64,000 nucleotides of DNA from FEN-1297 sp963710735 (GTDB lineage: Bacteria; Bacteroidota; Ignavibacteria; Ignavibacteriales; Ignavibacteriaceae), in the NCBI GenBank assembly GCA_963710735.1, contig CAVQBN010000004.1, positions 124,001-188,000 on the forward strand, given 5' to 3'. The position numbers and the translations under genes are program-made. The notes beneath the pieces are model-generated. The model did no database searches. It was not told the origin of the DNA and saw nothing but the letters and a program-made list of their open reading frames with translations. Positions 54,961 to 64,000 of the stretch are shown one piece after another (the first letter of the stretch is position 1; each line of letters opens with the position of its first letter).

Positions 54961-56211
54961 CTATTTGTCAGCTTCACCCATTACCGGGTCAAGGCTGCCG
55001 ACTATTGCAACAACATCCGATATCATTCTTCCTTTAACTAAATGCGGAACTGATTGTAAATTTACCATCGAAGGTGATCGGATTTTACACTTCCATGGAT
55101 GGCCCTCACCGGTACTGACAAGATAAAATCCCAGTTCTCCTTTCGGGTTTTCAACAGCCTGATAGATTTCGCCTACAGGAGGATTTATACCGAAATTAAC
55201 TATCATAAAATCATGAATCAGTTCTTCCATCTTGGAATAAATTTCAGCCTTCTTTGGTAGAACTTTTTTAGGCTGATTTAATAGAGTTTCACCCTGAGGC
55301 ATTTTATCTAATGATTGACGGATTATTTTTATACTCTCTCTTGTTTCATCGGCCCGCACAAAATAACGCGCTAAAGAATCACCATCAGGGAAAGTTATTA
55401 CTTTAAAATCCATTTCATTATAAAACAAATAAGGCTGAGCTCTGCGTAAATCAAAATCAACACCACTGCCTCTTAAACTTGGCCCTGTAAGGCCTAAATC
55501 AATCGCATCATCAGCAGTAATTATTCCTACTCCATCTAATCTTTCTACAAATATTCTGTTAGTGTTAAGAAGTCTTTCGCATTCGTCTAAATTTTCCAGG
55601 TATTGATCAATAAACCATTTTACCTTTGCAATAGCTTCAGGCTGTGCATCATTAGCAACGCCGCCAATGCGAGTATAACTGTTTGTGAATCTAGCTCCGC
55701 ACAAAATATCCCATACATCAAGTATTTTTTCTCTTTCACGCAATGTCCACAAGAATACAGTCAGTGCGCCTATATCCATTGCCAACGCGCCTATTGCTAC
55801 AAGATGAGAAGCTATTCTTGCAAGCTCTGTTATAATCATCCTGATATATTGAGCTCTGGGAGGAGCTTCAATTCCGGCAAGTTTTTCAACTGCAAGAGCC
55901 CAGGCAACATTGTTTGCCATAGGAGAAAGATAATCTAACCGGTCAGTATGAGGAATGAATTCATAATAGCTCATGTTTTCCGCCAGCTTTTCATATCCTC
56001 GATGCAGATACCCGAGTTCAGGAACGCATCCCATAACGGTTTCGCCGTCGAGCCTAAGCAGAAGGCGTAAAACACCATGCGTAGCAGGGTGCTGCGGACC
56101 CATGTTTAATATCATTTCATTTTCTAGAGCATCCTCAACACTAAGTTCTGTATCTGCTAACAGAGCATCAAGTATTTTAGGATTAACATCTTCTTTAGTT
56201 ATTTTCTGCAT
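54961..56211 (-). CDS. nuoD: NADH-quinone oxidoreductase subunit D
   Basis: The 49-kDa-type subunit lining the quinone site, 416 residues. MGPQHPATHGVLRLLLRLDGE, GYLHRGYEKLAE (quinone His region) and the C-terminal STGEGHPWKCKIRSPSM are hallmark blocks. 9 bases downstream of nuoC. Confidence 0.95.
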   Translation of the reverse strand: MQKITKEDVNPKILDALLADTELSVEDALENEMILNMGPQHPATHGVLRLLLRLDGETVMGCVPELGYLHRGYEKLAENMSYYEFIPHTDRLDYLSPMANNVAWALAVEKLAGIEAPPRAQYIRMIITELARIASHLVAIGALAMDIGALTVFLWTLREREKILDVWDILCGARFTNSYTRIGGVANDAQPEAIAKVKWFIDQYLENLDECERLLNTNRIFVERLDGVGIITADDAIDLGLTGPSLRGSGVDFDLRRAQPYLFYNEMDFKVITFPDGDSLARYFVRADETRESIKIIRQSLDKMPQGETLLNQPKKVLPKKAEIYSKMEELIHDFMIVNFGINPPVGEIYQAVENPKGELGFYLVSTGEGHPWKCKIRSPSMVNLQSVPHLVKGRMISDVVAIVGSLDPVMGEADK

Positions 56212-56220
56212 AATTTTTCT

Positions 56221-56710
56221 TTATTTCTTTGGAAGAGGAAGCGACCCCGGAATACCCATTAAAGGAAAATCTTTTCTTAAAGGATGATATTCAAATTCTT
56301 CCGGCATATAAAATCTGCGGAGATCGGGATGATTATTAAATTTTATACCATACATATCATAAGTTTCTCGCTCATGCCAGTTTGCTGTTTTCCAGATTGC
56401 AGCAGACAGAATCTATATTACAATCTGCTTCATCAACATTGGCTTTAAGTGCTAATCTTAAATTTAACTTTAATGAAAAGATGTGATAAACAACTGTAAA
56501 CCTGTCTTTTCTTTTTGCCCAATCTACAGCAGTTATATCCTCGCAAAGTTTGAATTGTAAATCCGGATCTTCCTTTAATAATTTACAAACGCTTACCACA
56601 TTTTTCTTGTCGAAAGAAAGGGTCAGCTCATTGCGATATTCATTAAATATAAAATTTTCACCGCTAAATTTTTCTTTTAGCTTCTGATCTAATAATTCTT
56701 TTAATTCCAT
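56221..56710 (-). CDS. nuoC: NADH-quinone oxidoreductase subunit C, frameshifted
   Basis: The 30-kDa-type subunit, about 163 residues when joined. The N-terminal part (112 residues) is in one frame, ending prematurely at TGA, but the same stretch in another frame reads WKTANWHERETYDMYGI, then HPDLRRFYMPEEFEYHPLRKDFP, which is the NuoC signature, and stops at 56221. The frames join at about 56400, where TGC T GCA ATC TGG has one base too many. Span is one base over a multiple of three. Its place between nuoB and nuoD and the intact rest make an assembly error more likely than a pseudogene. Confidence 0.88.
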
Positions 56711-56714
56711 TTGA

Positions 56715-57236
56715 TTAATTATTTTGAATGACTGTTAATTCTGGTAATGGTTGATCCTGGAATTCTCTTGCTCTTGTTCTTCCGATTTTATCCTGTATTT
56801 GGATAAGTGCGTTCAGCAAGTTATCCGGACGCGGCGGACAGCCTGCAAGATAAATATCTACCGGTAAAAACTGATCTATACCTTGTACAACAGAATAAGT
56901 TCTATACATTCCGCCTGATGATGTACAAGCACCCATAGCAATAACCCATTTGGGATCCGGCATCTGATCATAGATCTTTTTTACGACATGCGACATTTTA
57001 TAAGTAACTGTTCCTGCAACAATCATCAAGTCGCATTGACGAGGTGTAAACCTCATTACTTCCGAACCAAAACGGGCAATATCATATTTAGGATCGCCAG
57101 AAGCCATCATTTCTATTGCACAGCAAGAAATTCCCATAGGCATCGGCCAAACAGAATTTTTTCTGGACCACTCAACCAGTGCATCAACAGTAGTAGTTAA
57201 AAACCCTTCATGGTTTAATTTCGCTTCTAATCCCAT
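56715..57236 (-). CDS. nuoB: NADH-quinone oxidoreductase subunit B
   Basis: The N2 4Fe-4S cluster subunit, 173 residues. SCCAIEMMA, AGTVTYKM and GCPPRPDNLL carry the cluster ligands. The start overlaps the nuoA stop by 10 bases. Confidence 0.95.
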   Translation of the reverse strand: MGLEAKLNHEGFLTTTVDALVEWSRKNSVWPMPMGISCCAIEMMASGDPKYDIARFGSEVMRFTPRQCDLMIVAGTVTYKMSHVVKKIYDQMPDPKWVIAMGACTSSGGMYRTYSVVQGIDQFLPVDIYLAGCPPRPDNLLNALIQIQDKIGRTRAREFQDQPLPELTVIQNN

Positions 57237-57595
57237 TTAAAACCACCTTTCTTGAACACATATAAATACCCAAGTTCAAGCACAACTAAAAATATCAACA
57301 TAGAAATAAAAACCGATATTCCCATTTCGCTGAACAATTTCTTAAACTGTACGGCCCAGGGGTAAACAAATATTACTTCCAAATCGAAAATTATGAAAAG
57401 CATTGCTACAAGATAATATTTAACTGAAATTCTTTCGTGAGTTGTGCCGACAGGCTTCATTCCGCTTTCATAAGTTGAATTTTTTACTTTATTTGGCCGC
57501 TGCGGACCGAAAATTCCAGACGAAAACACTGTGCCTAAAGCAAAAATTACGGCAACTAGAATTACCAAAAATATCGGAATATATTGTTCTAACAT
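57227..57595 (-). CDS. nuoA: NADH-quinone oxidoreductase subunit A
   Basis: A three-helix membrane subunit, 122 residues. YESGMKPVG near the first helix end, ISVKYYLVAMLFIIFDLEVIFVYPWA are NuoA hallmarks. First gene of the operon; the promoter should be in the 334-base gap upstream. Confidence 0.94.
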   Translation of the reverse strand: MLEQYIPIFLVILVAVIFALGTVFSSGIFGPQRPNKVKNSTYESGMKPVGTTHERISVKYYLVAMLFIIFDLEVIFVYPWAVQFKKLFSEMGISVFISMLIFLVVLELGYLYVFKKGGFKWD

Positions 57596-57929
57596 ATTTA
57601 CTTTTCTTTATTTTAATCATGCAAAACTATTTAAAAAATGACTTATAGTCAATTTTGAGAATACCATTTGTGCTTCAGTTTGTTAATTTTTAACATACTT
57701 TTTAATTAATAAGTAAACAGCTAAATTTTATTGGTCAAGTCAATTTTATTTTATTCAATTAAATTGTGATTCATATCTAAAAATGGATTAAATCTAGCTT
57801 TAGGTAGAAATTCTATCTTTTACTAAATGCCTTTACCGGCCTCTCGTTTTAAGTTGTTGTATAACCCAACTTTATAAATTATTTTTTCTTATTTTCTAAT
57901 TTAAAAATTAACTTAATGAGGGAGAAATT
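57596..57929. other. 334-base divergent intergenic region
   Basis: AT-rich gap between nuoA (-) and the metallo-beta-lactamase gene (+), presumably with promoters for both. GAGGGAGAAATT at about 57918 is the ribosome-binding site of the + gene. No further feature found. Confidence 0.6.
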
Positions 57930-59327
57930 ATGCGTATCCAATTTGTCGGTGCGGATCGTACTGTTACCGGTTCTATGCACCATTTAATTATCAACGATAA
58001 AAATTATCTGCTCGATTGCGGGCTTTATCAGGGTAAAAGAAAAGAGGCATTCGAAATAAATAGAAATTTTACCTTCTTTAATCCTTCCGAAATTGATGCG
58101 CTTGTACTTTCTCATGCGCATATTGATCATATTGGGAATGTTCCTACATTGGTAAAAAACGGATTTAATGGACCAATTTACTGTACTTCCGCAACTAAAG
58201 ATTTAGCTGCAGTAATGTTAAGGGATAGCGCACACATTCAAGAAAAAGACGTTGAGTATGTAAATAAAAGAAGAGCTAAACAGGGCAAAAATCCTTTCGA
58301 ACCGCTATACACAACTGCCGATGCGGAAAAAGTTTTCCCTTTGCTTCAAGAAAAAAGTTATCATGAAGAATTTGAAATCGATCCAAATGTTAAAGTGCAA
58401 TATTTTGATGCAGGCCATATACTTGGTTCAGCTATTACTTTTTTAACAATTAAGGAAAACGGAAAGACAATTCATTTAGGGTTTTCTGGAGATCTAGGAA
58501 GACCTAATTATCCAATCCTAAAAGATCCTGAAAAAATTCCAGATGTAGATTATTTTATCTGTGAAAGTACTTACGGCGGAAGATTCCATGATCATGTAGA
58601 AGGCACAAAGGCAAAACTTGCTGAAGTTCTTAAAAAAGCTGTGGGAAGAAATGGGAAAATAATAATTCCGGCTTTTAGTTTAGAGAGGACGCAAGAGATA
58701 GTTTATTCTTTTCATCAAATATTCGAGAATAAATTAGCACCAAGAATACCGATTTATGTTGATAGTCCCCTTTCTACAAATGCTACCGAAGTTTTTAGGA
58801 ATCATCCGGAATGTTTTGACAAAGAAACGCACGATTTTATGCTGAAGTACGAAGATCCGTTCGGATTTAATAAACTGACTTATATAACCGATGTTGAAGA
58901 TTCTAAAGCGCTTAATGGTAAGGAAGGACCGATGGTTATAATTTCAGCATCAGGTATGGCAGAAAACGGGCGTATTTTACATCATCTGGCAAACAATATA
59001 AGAGATGTAAGAAATATAATTTTGATGGTTGGTTACTGCGCCGAACATACTCTGGGAAGAAAATTAATTGAAAAAGAACCGGTTGTTAAAATCTTTGGTG
59101 AAGAGTACGATGTTAAGGCCGAGGTAATTGTAATTAACTCCTTAAGTGCTCATGCCGATTCTAATGAACTAACTAATTATTGTGAAAATTTTGATAAAGA
59201 TAAAATGAAAAATATGTTTTTAGTTCATGGAGATTTTGACCAACAGCAAAAATTTGCAGAGAGATTAAAAACGGTCGGGTTCAATAATGTAAAAATTCCT
59301 TCACGCGGAGATGTTGTTGAAATTTAA
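57930..59327 (+). CDS. Metallo-beta-lactamase/beta-CASP RNA-processing exonuclease-like protein
   Basis: A 465-residue zinc hydrolase of the beta-CASP group, probable RNase. Motif 2 HAHIDHIGN, DAGHILGSA, SGDLGRPNYP, CESTYGGR and the beta-CASP motif SAHAD near the C-terminus are seen. No KH domain is visible, unlike archaeal members. Related to YSH1/CPSF-type bacterial proteins. Substrate RNA not known. Confidence 0.88.
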   Translation: MRIQFVGADRTVTGSMHHLIINDKNYLLDCGLYQGKRKEAFEINRNFTFFNPSEIDALVLSHAHIDHIGNVPTLVKNGFNGPIYCTSATKDLAAVMLRDSAHIQEKDVEYVNKRRAKQGKNPFEPLYTTADAEKVFPLLQEKSYHEEFEIDPNVKVQYFDAGHILGSAITFLTIKENGKTIHLGFSGDLGRPNYPILKDPEKIPDVDYFICESTYGGRFHDHVEGTKAKLAEVLKKAVGRNGKIIIPAFSLERTQEIVYSFHQIFENKLAPRIPIYVDSPLSTNATEVFRNHPECFDKETHDFMLKYEDPFGFNKLTYITDVEDSKALNGKEGPMVIISASGMAENGRILHHLANNIRDVRNIILMVGYCAEHTLGRKLIEKEPVVKIFGEEYDVKAEVIVINSLSAHADSNELTNYCENFDKDKMKNMFLVHGDFDQQQKFAERLKTVGFNNVKIPSRGDVVEI

Positions 59328-59356
59328 TTGAAATATACATTAACAATGATTCGAGA

Positions 59357-60373
59357 ATGGATAAGATTTATAAATCTTTAAATAATAAAAATAATTTTAT
59401 ACGAATTACCGGTTACATTTTTGTAGTGTTATTATTCTTCTATTATGGATGTGACCGGCTTGTTGATACAAGCCAGACAGATAATGGAATACCTCCTGCT
59501 GTTCCGGTTGGACTGCAAGTTGCATATGCAACAGACGGCGAAGTTGTGTTAGCATGGCAAAGCAATTCCGAAGCCGATCTGGCGGGTTATAATATTTATC
59601 GAAGTAGAGACAGCACAAATTTTATTTTAATCGGCAACAGCGGTTACAATTACTATTATGATGACTCGCTTCAATATAATAAAACTTATTACTATAGAAT
59701 TACAGCGATAGATATCTGGAATAATGAAAGCCTGCCGACCAAAGTTGTTTCAGCAAAACCGATAAATAGATACGTTCCAAGCGCTCCTATCGGTTTATCA
59801 ATAAATGCCAGGAATTATCAAGGAAGTCTTTCGGTATATTTAACATGGAATCCAAATTATGAAAGCGATATAGCAGGTTATAATATTTACAGAAGCTTAA
59901 AACAGGAGTTTAACGCGGATAGTACAAGCCTGGTTGGTTTTTCAACAGATATAAATTATACGGATACTTTAAAATTATCACTTTACACAACTTATTATTA
60001 TAAATTAAGAGCTGTCGACAAAGGCGGATTGATTGGGATTGCAAGTAATCAGGTTAGCGATGAAATTTTGGGAGTTTCACAAATAATTTTTCCTGCAAAT
60101 AATTCGGAAGTAAACTATTTCAGCAGCTTTTTAATAAAAGCGATTGGTGTACCGGCAAATTATAAAATAGTTGTTCAGGATAATATGTTTTATGGTGAAG
60201 TATGGAGCCATAATTTTTTCTCGTCCACTGTAAATGATACTCTGGCAGTTAATTTCAATCCGACATATATTAACACCAATGTTCCTTATTACTTAAGAAT
60301 TATTACATTTTCAAATGGTGCTAATCAACCAAATAGTGTTTCCCCGCTTTATAAATTCATTATAAAGCAGTAG
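59357..60373 (+). CDS. Lipoprotein with two fibronectin type III domains
   Basis: A 338-residue exported protein. A signal region with a lipobox-like FYYGC at about residue 32 suggests a lipid-anchored protein. Two FnIII repeats follow (about 45-135, 140-235; each with a WxSNxExDLAGYNIYRS or WNPNYESDIAGYNIYRS core). The C-terminal 100 residues are unassigned. It is 29 bases downstream of the beta-CASP gene. Surface role inferred. Confidence 0.8.
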   Translation: MDKIYKSLNNKNNFIRITGYIFVVLLFFYYGCDRLVDTSQTDNGIPPAVPVGLQVAYATDGEVVLAWQSNSEADLAGYNIYRSRDSTNFILIGNSGYNYYYDDSLQYNKTYYYRITAIDIWNNESLPTKVVSAKPINRYVPSAPIGLSINARNYQGSLSVYLTWNPNYESDIAGYNIYRSLKQEFNADSTSLVGFSTDINYTDTLKLSLYTTYYYKLRAVDKGGLIGIASNQVSDEILGVSQIIFPANNSEVNYFSSFLIKAIGVPANYKIVVQDNMFYGEVWSHNFFSSTVNDTLAVNFNPTYINTNVPYYLRIITFSNGANQPNSVSPLYKFIIKQ

Positions 60374-60455
60374 ATTTGAATGAAACCAATAAAAAGCAAT
60401 TTTTGCGAAATATTTTACGGTAAAAAAGTCTTTTATAAAAATCTATACCGAAAGT

Positions 60456-62372
60456 TTGAAAAAGGATTTATTACTCAAAATTTTAATAACGATTATCATT
60501 TCATTGATAATTCCAAGTCAATCAAAAGCTCAGGATCAACTCGATAGCTTGGATTATATTCAAAGTTCTGTACCACTAAGTATTCTTTCAAATAAGTTCG
60601 ATAAACAATTAAATACTTTTAATCTTCATTCTATTTTAGAAGTTAGCCAAAAATATGATAATGTAAATCTGAACTTGATGGAAAATTTTAATTCAACTTT
60701 TGTAAGGTCGGCTGACAGAAGTAATCGTGATGAGCACATGTTTACAGTATCGGGTTCATATATTTTTAATCCGGTATTAACATTAGGAATTGGAGCTAAT
60801 AACAATATTTATTCCGATAGCCGCAGCATTGAAATTAATCAGGCTTCACTTTCCAATGCTACAGTTTTTAGCCAGATAACACCTTTAAACAAATTTACGA
60901 TTGCTCCTTATTTTGGTTATGAAAATAACAGGCAAATTGGAGAAAGCGATAATGGATATATATACGGAGGAGAGGCTTTATTGAATAACCTTAACACTTC
61001 CGACTTTGATATACTTTCTCAAATAAAATTCAGAAATGAAGATATTTCACCAAGAAAAAATACGCTGCGATATCTAAATTTTGTTGCAGCCAACACTTTC
61101 ACGTCGGGATTTTCAAATGTTATTAATTTTCAATATTTTCAAAGCAGAAAAGATTTTTATTACCTGGCGGATTCCATAACGGCAAAAGAATTTCATATAA
61201 CAAATAACATTCAAAGCAGAATCGAGTCAAACAATATTCTACTTGATACTCTAAATTATAACCATTTCCTCGATCTATTTTCGCTGAAAATGCTTGGGAG
61301 TGTGTCATCGAGAACTATTGATAGAGATACGCGCTACCGTTCTCTTGATATAGCCTCACCGTCTATTTTTGATACTAAAATAAATGAACTAAAATTTGAA
61401 TTAGGATCAGTGATAAATTACAGATCATCATTTTTTGACGGATCTCTTAGAATAGATTATTCTGAAAGAGATGAGAAACATCAAGCAAAAGATTTTCCTG
61501 GTGCAAATCAAATCTTTTATCAAGAAAGAGCTGATGAAGAAAGCATTAAAAATAATACATCTAAAAGAACTTTTGTTTCTTTGTTCGGCAATCTAAATTT
61601 TTCGCCTACAGACAAAGTCCAATTTAGCATGTTACAAAATAAATTAACTTATGACACACCTAGCTTATTAAATTATGACGACAGAGATGAATTGTTATCA
61701 ATTGTCAGAATAAGGTATACAAAAATGCTAAGCCCTTTCTTTTCCGTTTTTTTAAATACTGAAGGGACATTAAATCATATTGTTTATATTTTTTCCGAAA
61801 GAAGTTCAAATAATAATATTAACCGGATTATCAGATTATCCTCTGGAGGAAGTTATTACGGAACAAACATAAGTACACTTAATAGTTTTGAAGTGTCTGC
61901 AAATTACACTGTTTATGATTTTGAAGATATTACTCAGAATTTTAGAAGTTTTTCGTTTCGACAATTTACTGCGATAGATTCATCTAAGATAAAATTATAT
62001 CAGGATATTGATTTTGTACACTTCGGCTACATTAAGTTATCGGAACAGGGAGATTTAAAATGGGCTTCTTTTTCAACACATCCGACAAGGTATTTGCAGG
62101 AAATTTATTCCGAACCAAAGTTCGTGTTCAGATATAATTCTATGGCTTATGCGTTCGGACTAAGGATCTACTCACTAAATACTTATAATTATCAAGGATT
62201 ATTAAGAGTGATCAATTCTAGGTACTTAAGTGTTGCCCCTTTGACAGAAATTACTATAAGTTTAAATAAATTAACATTCTACCTGTTAGGCTGGTATGAA
62301 TTTATTAGTATTAATGAAGGGAGTTACCGGCAGCAAGCCAATTTGTCAATGACGATGAATTGGAATTTTTAA
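60456..62372 (+). CDS. Outer-membrane beta-barrel-like protein of unknown function
   Basis: A 638-residue protein from a TTG start (60456). The N-terminal hydrophobic run ending SQSKAQ is a signal peptide. The rest is rich in alternating polar/aromatic strands and ends QANLSMTMNWNF, with a terminal Phe typical of outer-membrane barrels. I do not recognise a family. The gap to the FnIII lipoprotein is 82 bases; together they may form a cell-surface pair. Confidence 0.68.
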   Translation: MKKDLLLKILITIIISLIIPSQSKAQDQLDSLDYIQSSVPLSILSNKFDKQLNTFNLHSILEVSQKYDNVNLNLMENFNSTFVRSADRSNRDEHMFTVSGSYIFNPVLTLGIGANNNIYSDSRSIEINQASLSNATVFSQITPLNKFTIAPYFGYENNRQIGESDNGYIYGGEALLNNLNTSDFDILSQIKFRNEDISPRKNTLRYLNFVAANTFTSGFSNVINFQYFQSRKDFYYLADSITAKEFHITNNIQSRIESNNILLDTLNYNHFLDLFSLKMLGSVSSRTIDRDTRYRSLDIASPSIFDTKINELKFELGSVINYRSSFFDGSLRIDYSERDEKHQAKDFPGANQIFYQERADEESIKNNTSKRTFVSLFGNLNFSPTDKVQFSMLQNKLTYDTPSLLNYDDRDELLSIVRIRYTKMLSPFFSVFLNTEGTLNHIVYIFSERSSNNNINRIIRLSSGGSYYGTNISTLNSFEVSANYTVYDFEDITQNFRSFSFRQFTAIDSSKIKLYQDIDFVHFGYIKLSEQGDLKWASFSTHPTRYLQEIYSEPKFVFRYNSMAYAFGLRIYSLNTYNYQGLLRVINSRYLSVAPLTEITISLNKLTFYLLGWYEFISINEGSYRQQANLSMTMNWNF

Positions 62373-62425
62373 ATTGATTAAACAATATTTTTTATTATTT
62401 TCCCAAATAAAAATTTAGGAATATT

Positions 62426-62836
62426 TTGGCTGACAACAATTATTACCTTGAAATTGAAAGCGATCCAAACAATTTAATAACAGTTGAAGAATTTGTTAAT
62501 TATTTTTCAGTCGACTTAAAACTTGCTGAAGACAAAATCCCGGGATTGCTTTTATCTATAACAGAAGCAACTACCAATGCAATTATACATGCGAACAAAA
62601 GTAATAAAGATAAAAAAGTAAAAATATCTGTCAATAAAGTAGACGGTAAATTATTTATCAAAATAAAGGATGAGGGAAAAGGATTCGATCCCGAAAAGGT
62701 GCCTGATCCGACTGAACCGGAAAATCTATTAAAAGATTCCGGGAGAGGCCTTTATTTGATGAAAATATACATGGATGACCTAAAATATAATATTACTCCT
62801 GAAGGAACCGAAACAATTCTTATATTAAATATTTAG
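62426..62836 (+). CDS. RsbW-like anti-sigma factor/ATP-binding protein
   Basis: A 136-residue GHKL ATPase. The N-box is ITEATTNAIIHANKSN, followed by DEGKGFDPEKVPDP and GRGLYLMKIYMDDLKY, as in RsbW/SpoIIAB-type kinases. It begins at TTG (62426) with AGGA upstream. A cognate sigma factor or anti-anti-sigma factor is not in the window. Confidence 0.87.
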   Translation: MADNNYYLEIESDPNNLITVEEFVNYFSVDLKLAEDKIPGLLLSITEATTNAIIHANKSNKDKKVKISVNKVDGKLFIKIKDEGKGFDPEKVPDPTEPENLLKDSGRGLYLMKIYMDDLKYNITPEGTETILILNI

Positions 62837-63100
62837 CAAACTCCCCCTGTTTTCATCGAAGGACATAATTAATAATATTCTCCTATCTTTAAAACCTAAA
62901 ATTTTCATAAAACTTGGGAATATACTTTTCTATATTCATTCTAAATATTAGTAATGATTTTTATCAAATAAATGAATTGTCCTTTGCAAATGGGGTAATT
63001 CATTTTTATTTTTAAAACATTGTTAGTAATAAAATTACGGGGACCGCATATTTTATTACCACTCAAAAAATGTAAAATAATTTTTTAGGAGAAACAAGTT

Positions 63101-64000
63101 ATGGCTAGAAAAAAAATTGCTTTAATCGGAGGTGGCCAAATAGGCGGAGTATTGGCTCAATTAATTGCTTTAAGACAATTAGGCGACGTTGTACTCTTCG
63201 ATATTGTTGAAGACATGCCTCAAGGTAAAACTTTAGATATTGCAGAAGCAGCAAGAGTGGATGGTTTTGATGTAAGTGTGAAAGGTACGAATACCTATAA
63301 AGATATAGCCGGTTCAGACCTCATTATTATTACCGCTGGGTTACCAAGAAAACCCGGCATGAGCAGAGACGACCTTTTAGCAACTAACGCAAAGATAATG
63401 AAATCTGTTGCTGAGGGAGTAAAGGATAACGCACCAAATGCAATCGTTATTATTATTTCAAATCCTTTGGATGCTATGGTTACACTATTCAAAAAAGTTA
63501 CAGGATTTCCGGCAAATCGAGTTTTAGGACAAGCTGGGGTTTTAGATTCATCCCGCTTTGCTACTTTTATTGCATGGGAACTTGGTGTATCAGCTAAAGA
63601 TGTAAACGCTATGGTCCTAGGCGGCCACGGCGACACAATGGTTCCTTTAGTTAGATATGCAAACGTAAACGGTATCCCTGCTATGGAAATGCTGGAAAGA
63701 AAATATAAAGACAAAACCAAAGCTGCAGAAGTAATGAAAGCAATGGTTGAAAGGACAAAAATGGCTGGCGGCGAAGTAGTTAAACTTCTTAAAACCGGTT
63801 CCGCTTTTTATTCACCTGCATCTTCGGCAGTTGCAATGGCTCAATCAATCCTGCTGGATGAAAAAAGATTACTACCTGCATGTGCATTTTTAAATGGAGA
63901 GTTTGGTGTGAACGGATATTACGTCGGCGTTCCGGCAATATTAGGCGCCAATGGTGTAGAAAGAGTAGTAGAACTGTCCTTAAATGATGAAGAACAAGCT
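63101..64000 (+). CDS. mdh: Malate dehydrogenase, partial (C-terminus beyond window end)
   Basis: Converts malate and oxaloacetate with NAD in the citric acid cycle. The first 300 residues are present, with ALIGGGQIGGVLA, AGLPRKPGMSRDDLL (the Arg pattern of malate rather than lactate specificity), VLDSSRFATFIA and the catalytic His in VLGGHGDTMVP. LDH-like MDH type. TTAGGAGAAAC is a good ribosome-binding site. Open to the end of the window. Confidence 0.94.
   Translation, partial: MARKKIALIGGGQIGGVLAQLIALRQLGDVVLFDIVEDMPQGKTLDIAEAARVDGFDVSVKGTNTYKDIAGSDLIIITAGLPRKPGMSRDDLLATNAKIMKSVAEGVKDNAPNAIVIIISNPLDAMVTLFKKVTGFPANRVLGQAGVLDSSRFATFIAWELGVSAKDVNAMVLGGHGDTMVPLVRYANVNGIPAMEMLERKYKDKTKAAEVMKAMVERTKMAGGEVVKLLKTGSAFYSPASSAVAMAQSILLDEKRLLPACAFLNGEFGVNGYYVGVPAILGANGVERVVELSLNDEEQA

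Overview
The window is about 64 kb of low-GC, gene-dense bacterial chromosome with no rRNA or tRNA genes, CRISPR array or recognisable transposase. Gene content (DUF177-rpmF-plsX-fabH-fabD lipid operon, LDH-type malate dehydrogenase, NuoA-F block, TonB receptor, FnIII lipoprotein, many sensor and REC proteins) suggests a Gram-negative of the Bacteroidota/Chlorobiota group, most like Ignavibacteria. That placement is inferred from gene content and style, not from a marker-gene tree.

Layout. 1-3552 (-): phospholipid and fatty-acid start operon with ribosomal protein L32. 3831-9286 (+): NatA/NatB-like ABC exporter, a PrsW-like membrane protease, a degenerate DUF2064-like protein, nadD and an NDP-sugar epimerase. 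9329-15661 (+): acyl-CoA catabolism (meaB, acyl-CoA dehydrogenase, MCC-type carboxyltransferase), a secreted protein of unknown function, an NtrC-type regulator and a HIT protein. 15690-20870 (-): dinB, a GxxExxY gene inside terminal inverted repeats, DUF72, a BtuB-like TonB receptor and lexA. 21121-34002 (-): an exopolysaccharide-type locus (KaiC-like pseudo-ATPase with a GGDEF-like tail, TPR/beta-barrel porin, GT2 synthase, membrane-anchored linker protein, catalytically degenerate NodB-like protein), flanked by a five-PAS hybrid sensor and a lone REC protein. 34053-37215 (-): fatty-acid hydroxylase-like protein, Tat-signal dipeptide epimerase and NlpC/P60 endopeptidase. 37544-47941: the most unusual region, a seven-gene + strand operon (DltA-like ligase, GNAT, ACP, FabG-like SDR, acyl-AMP ligase, LuxE-like, LuxC-like) converging on a - strand MBOAT/ACP/SGNH trio. 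48228-64000: a 35-residue membrane peptide, PPi-type phosphofructokinase, PcrA helicase, ferritin, nuoABCDEF, a beta-CASP nuclease, FnIII lipoprotein, outer-membrane protein, RsbW-like ATPase and the start of mdh.

The DltA/ACP/MBOAT/SGNH set resembles the logic of D-alanylation systems (activate on a carrier protein, hand to a membrane acyltransferase, deliver to a surface polymer), but it is joined to a SDR and a LuxE/LuxC acyl-reducing pair with no luciferase in view. I regard this as the best candidate for an undescribed pathway. The second candidate is the polysaccharide locus, in which three proteins (KaiC-like, GGDEF-like, NodB-like) keep the fold but have lost catalytic residues, and the neighbouring hybrid kinase also lacks its ATP-binding motifs.

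Six genes (prsW-like, dinB, TonB receptor, MBOAT, pfkA, nuoC) are interrupted by seven single-base frameshifts. Because core genes such as nuoC and pfkA are affected and the rest of each protein is intact, I think most are sequence errors and have annotated the full spans.
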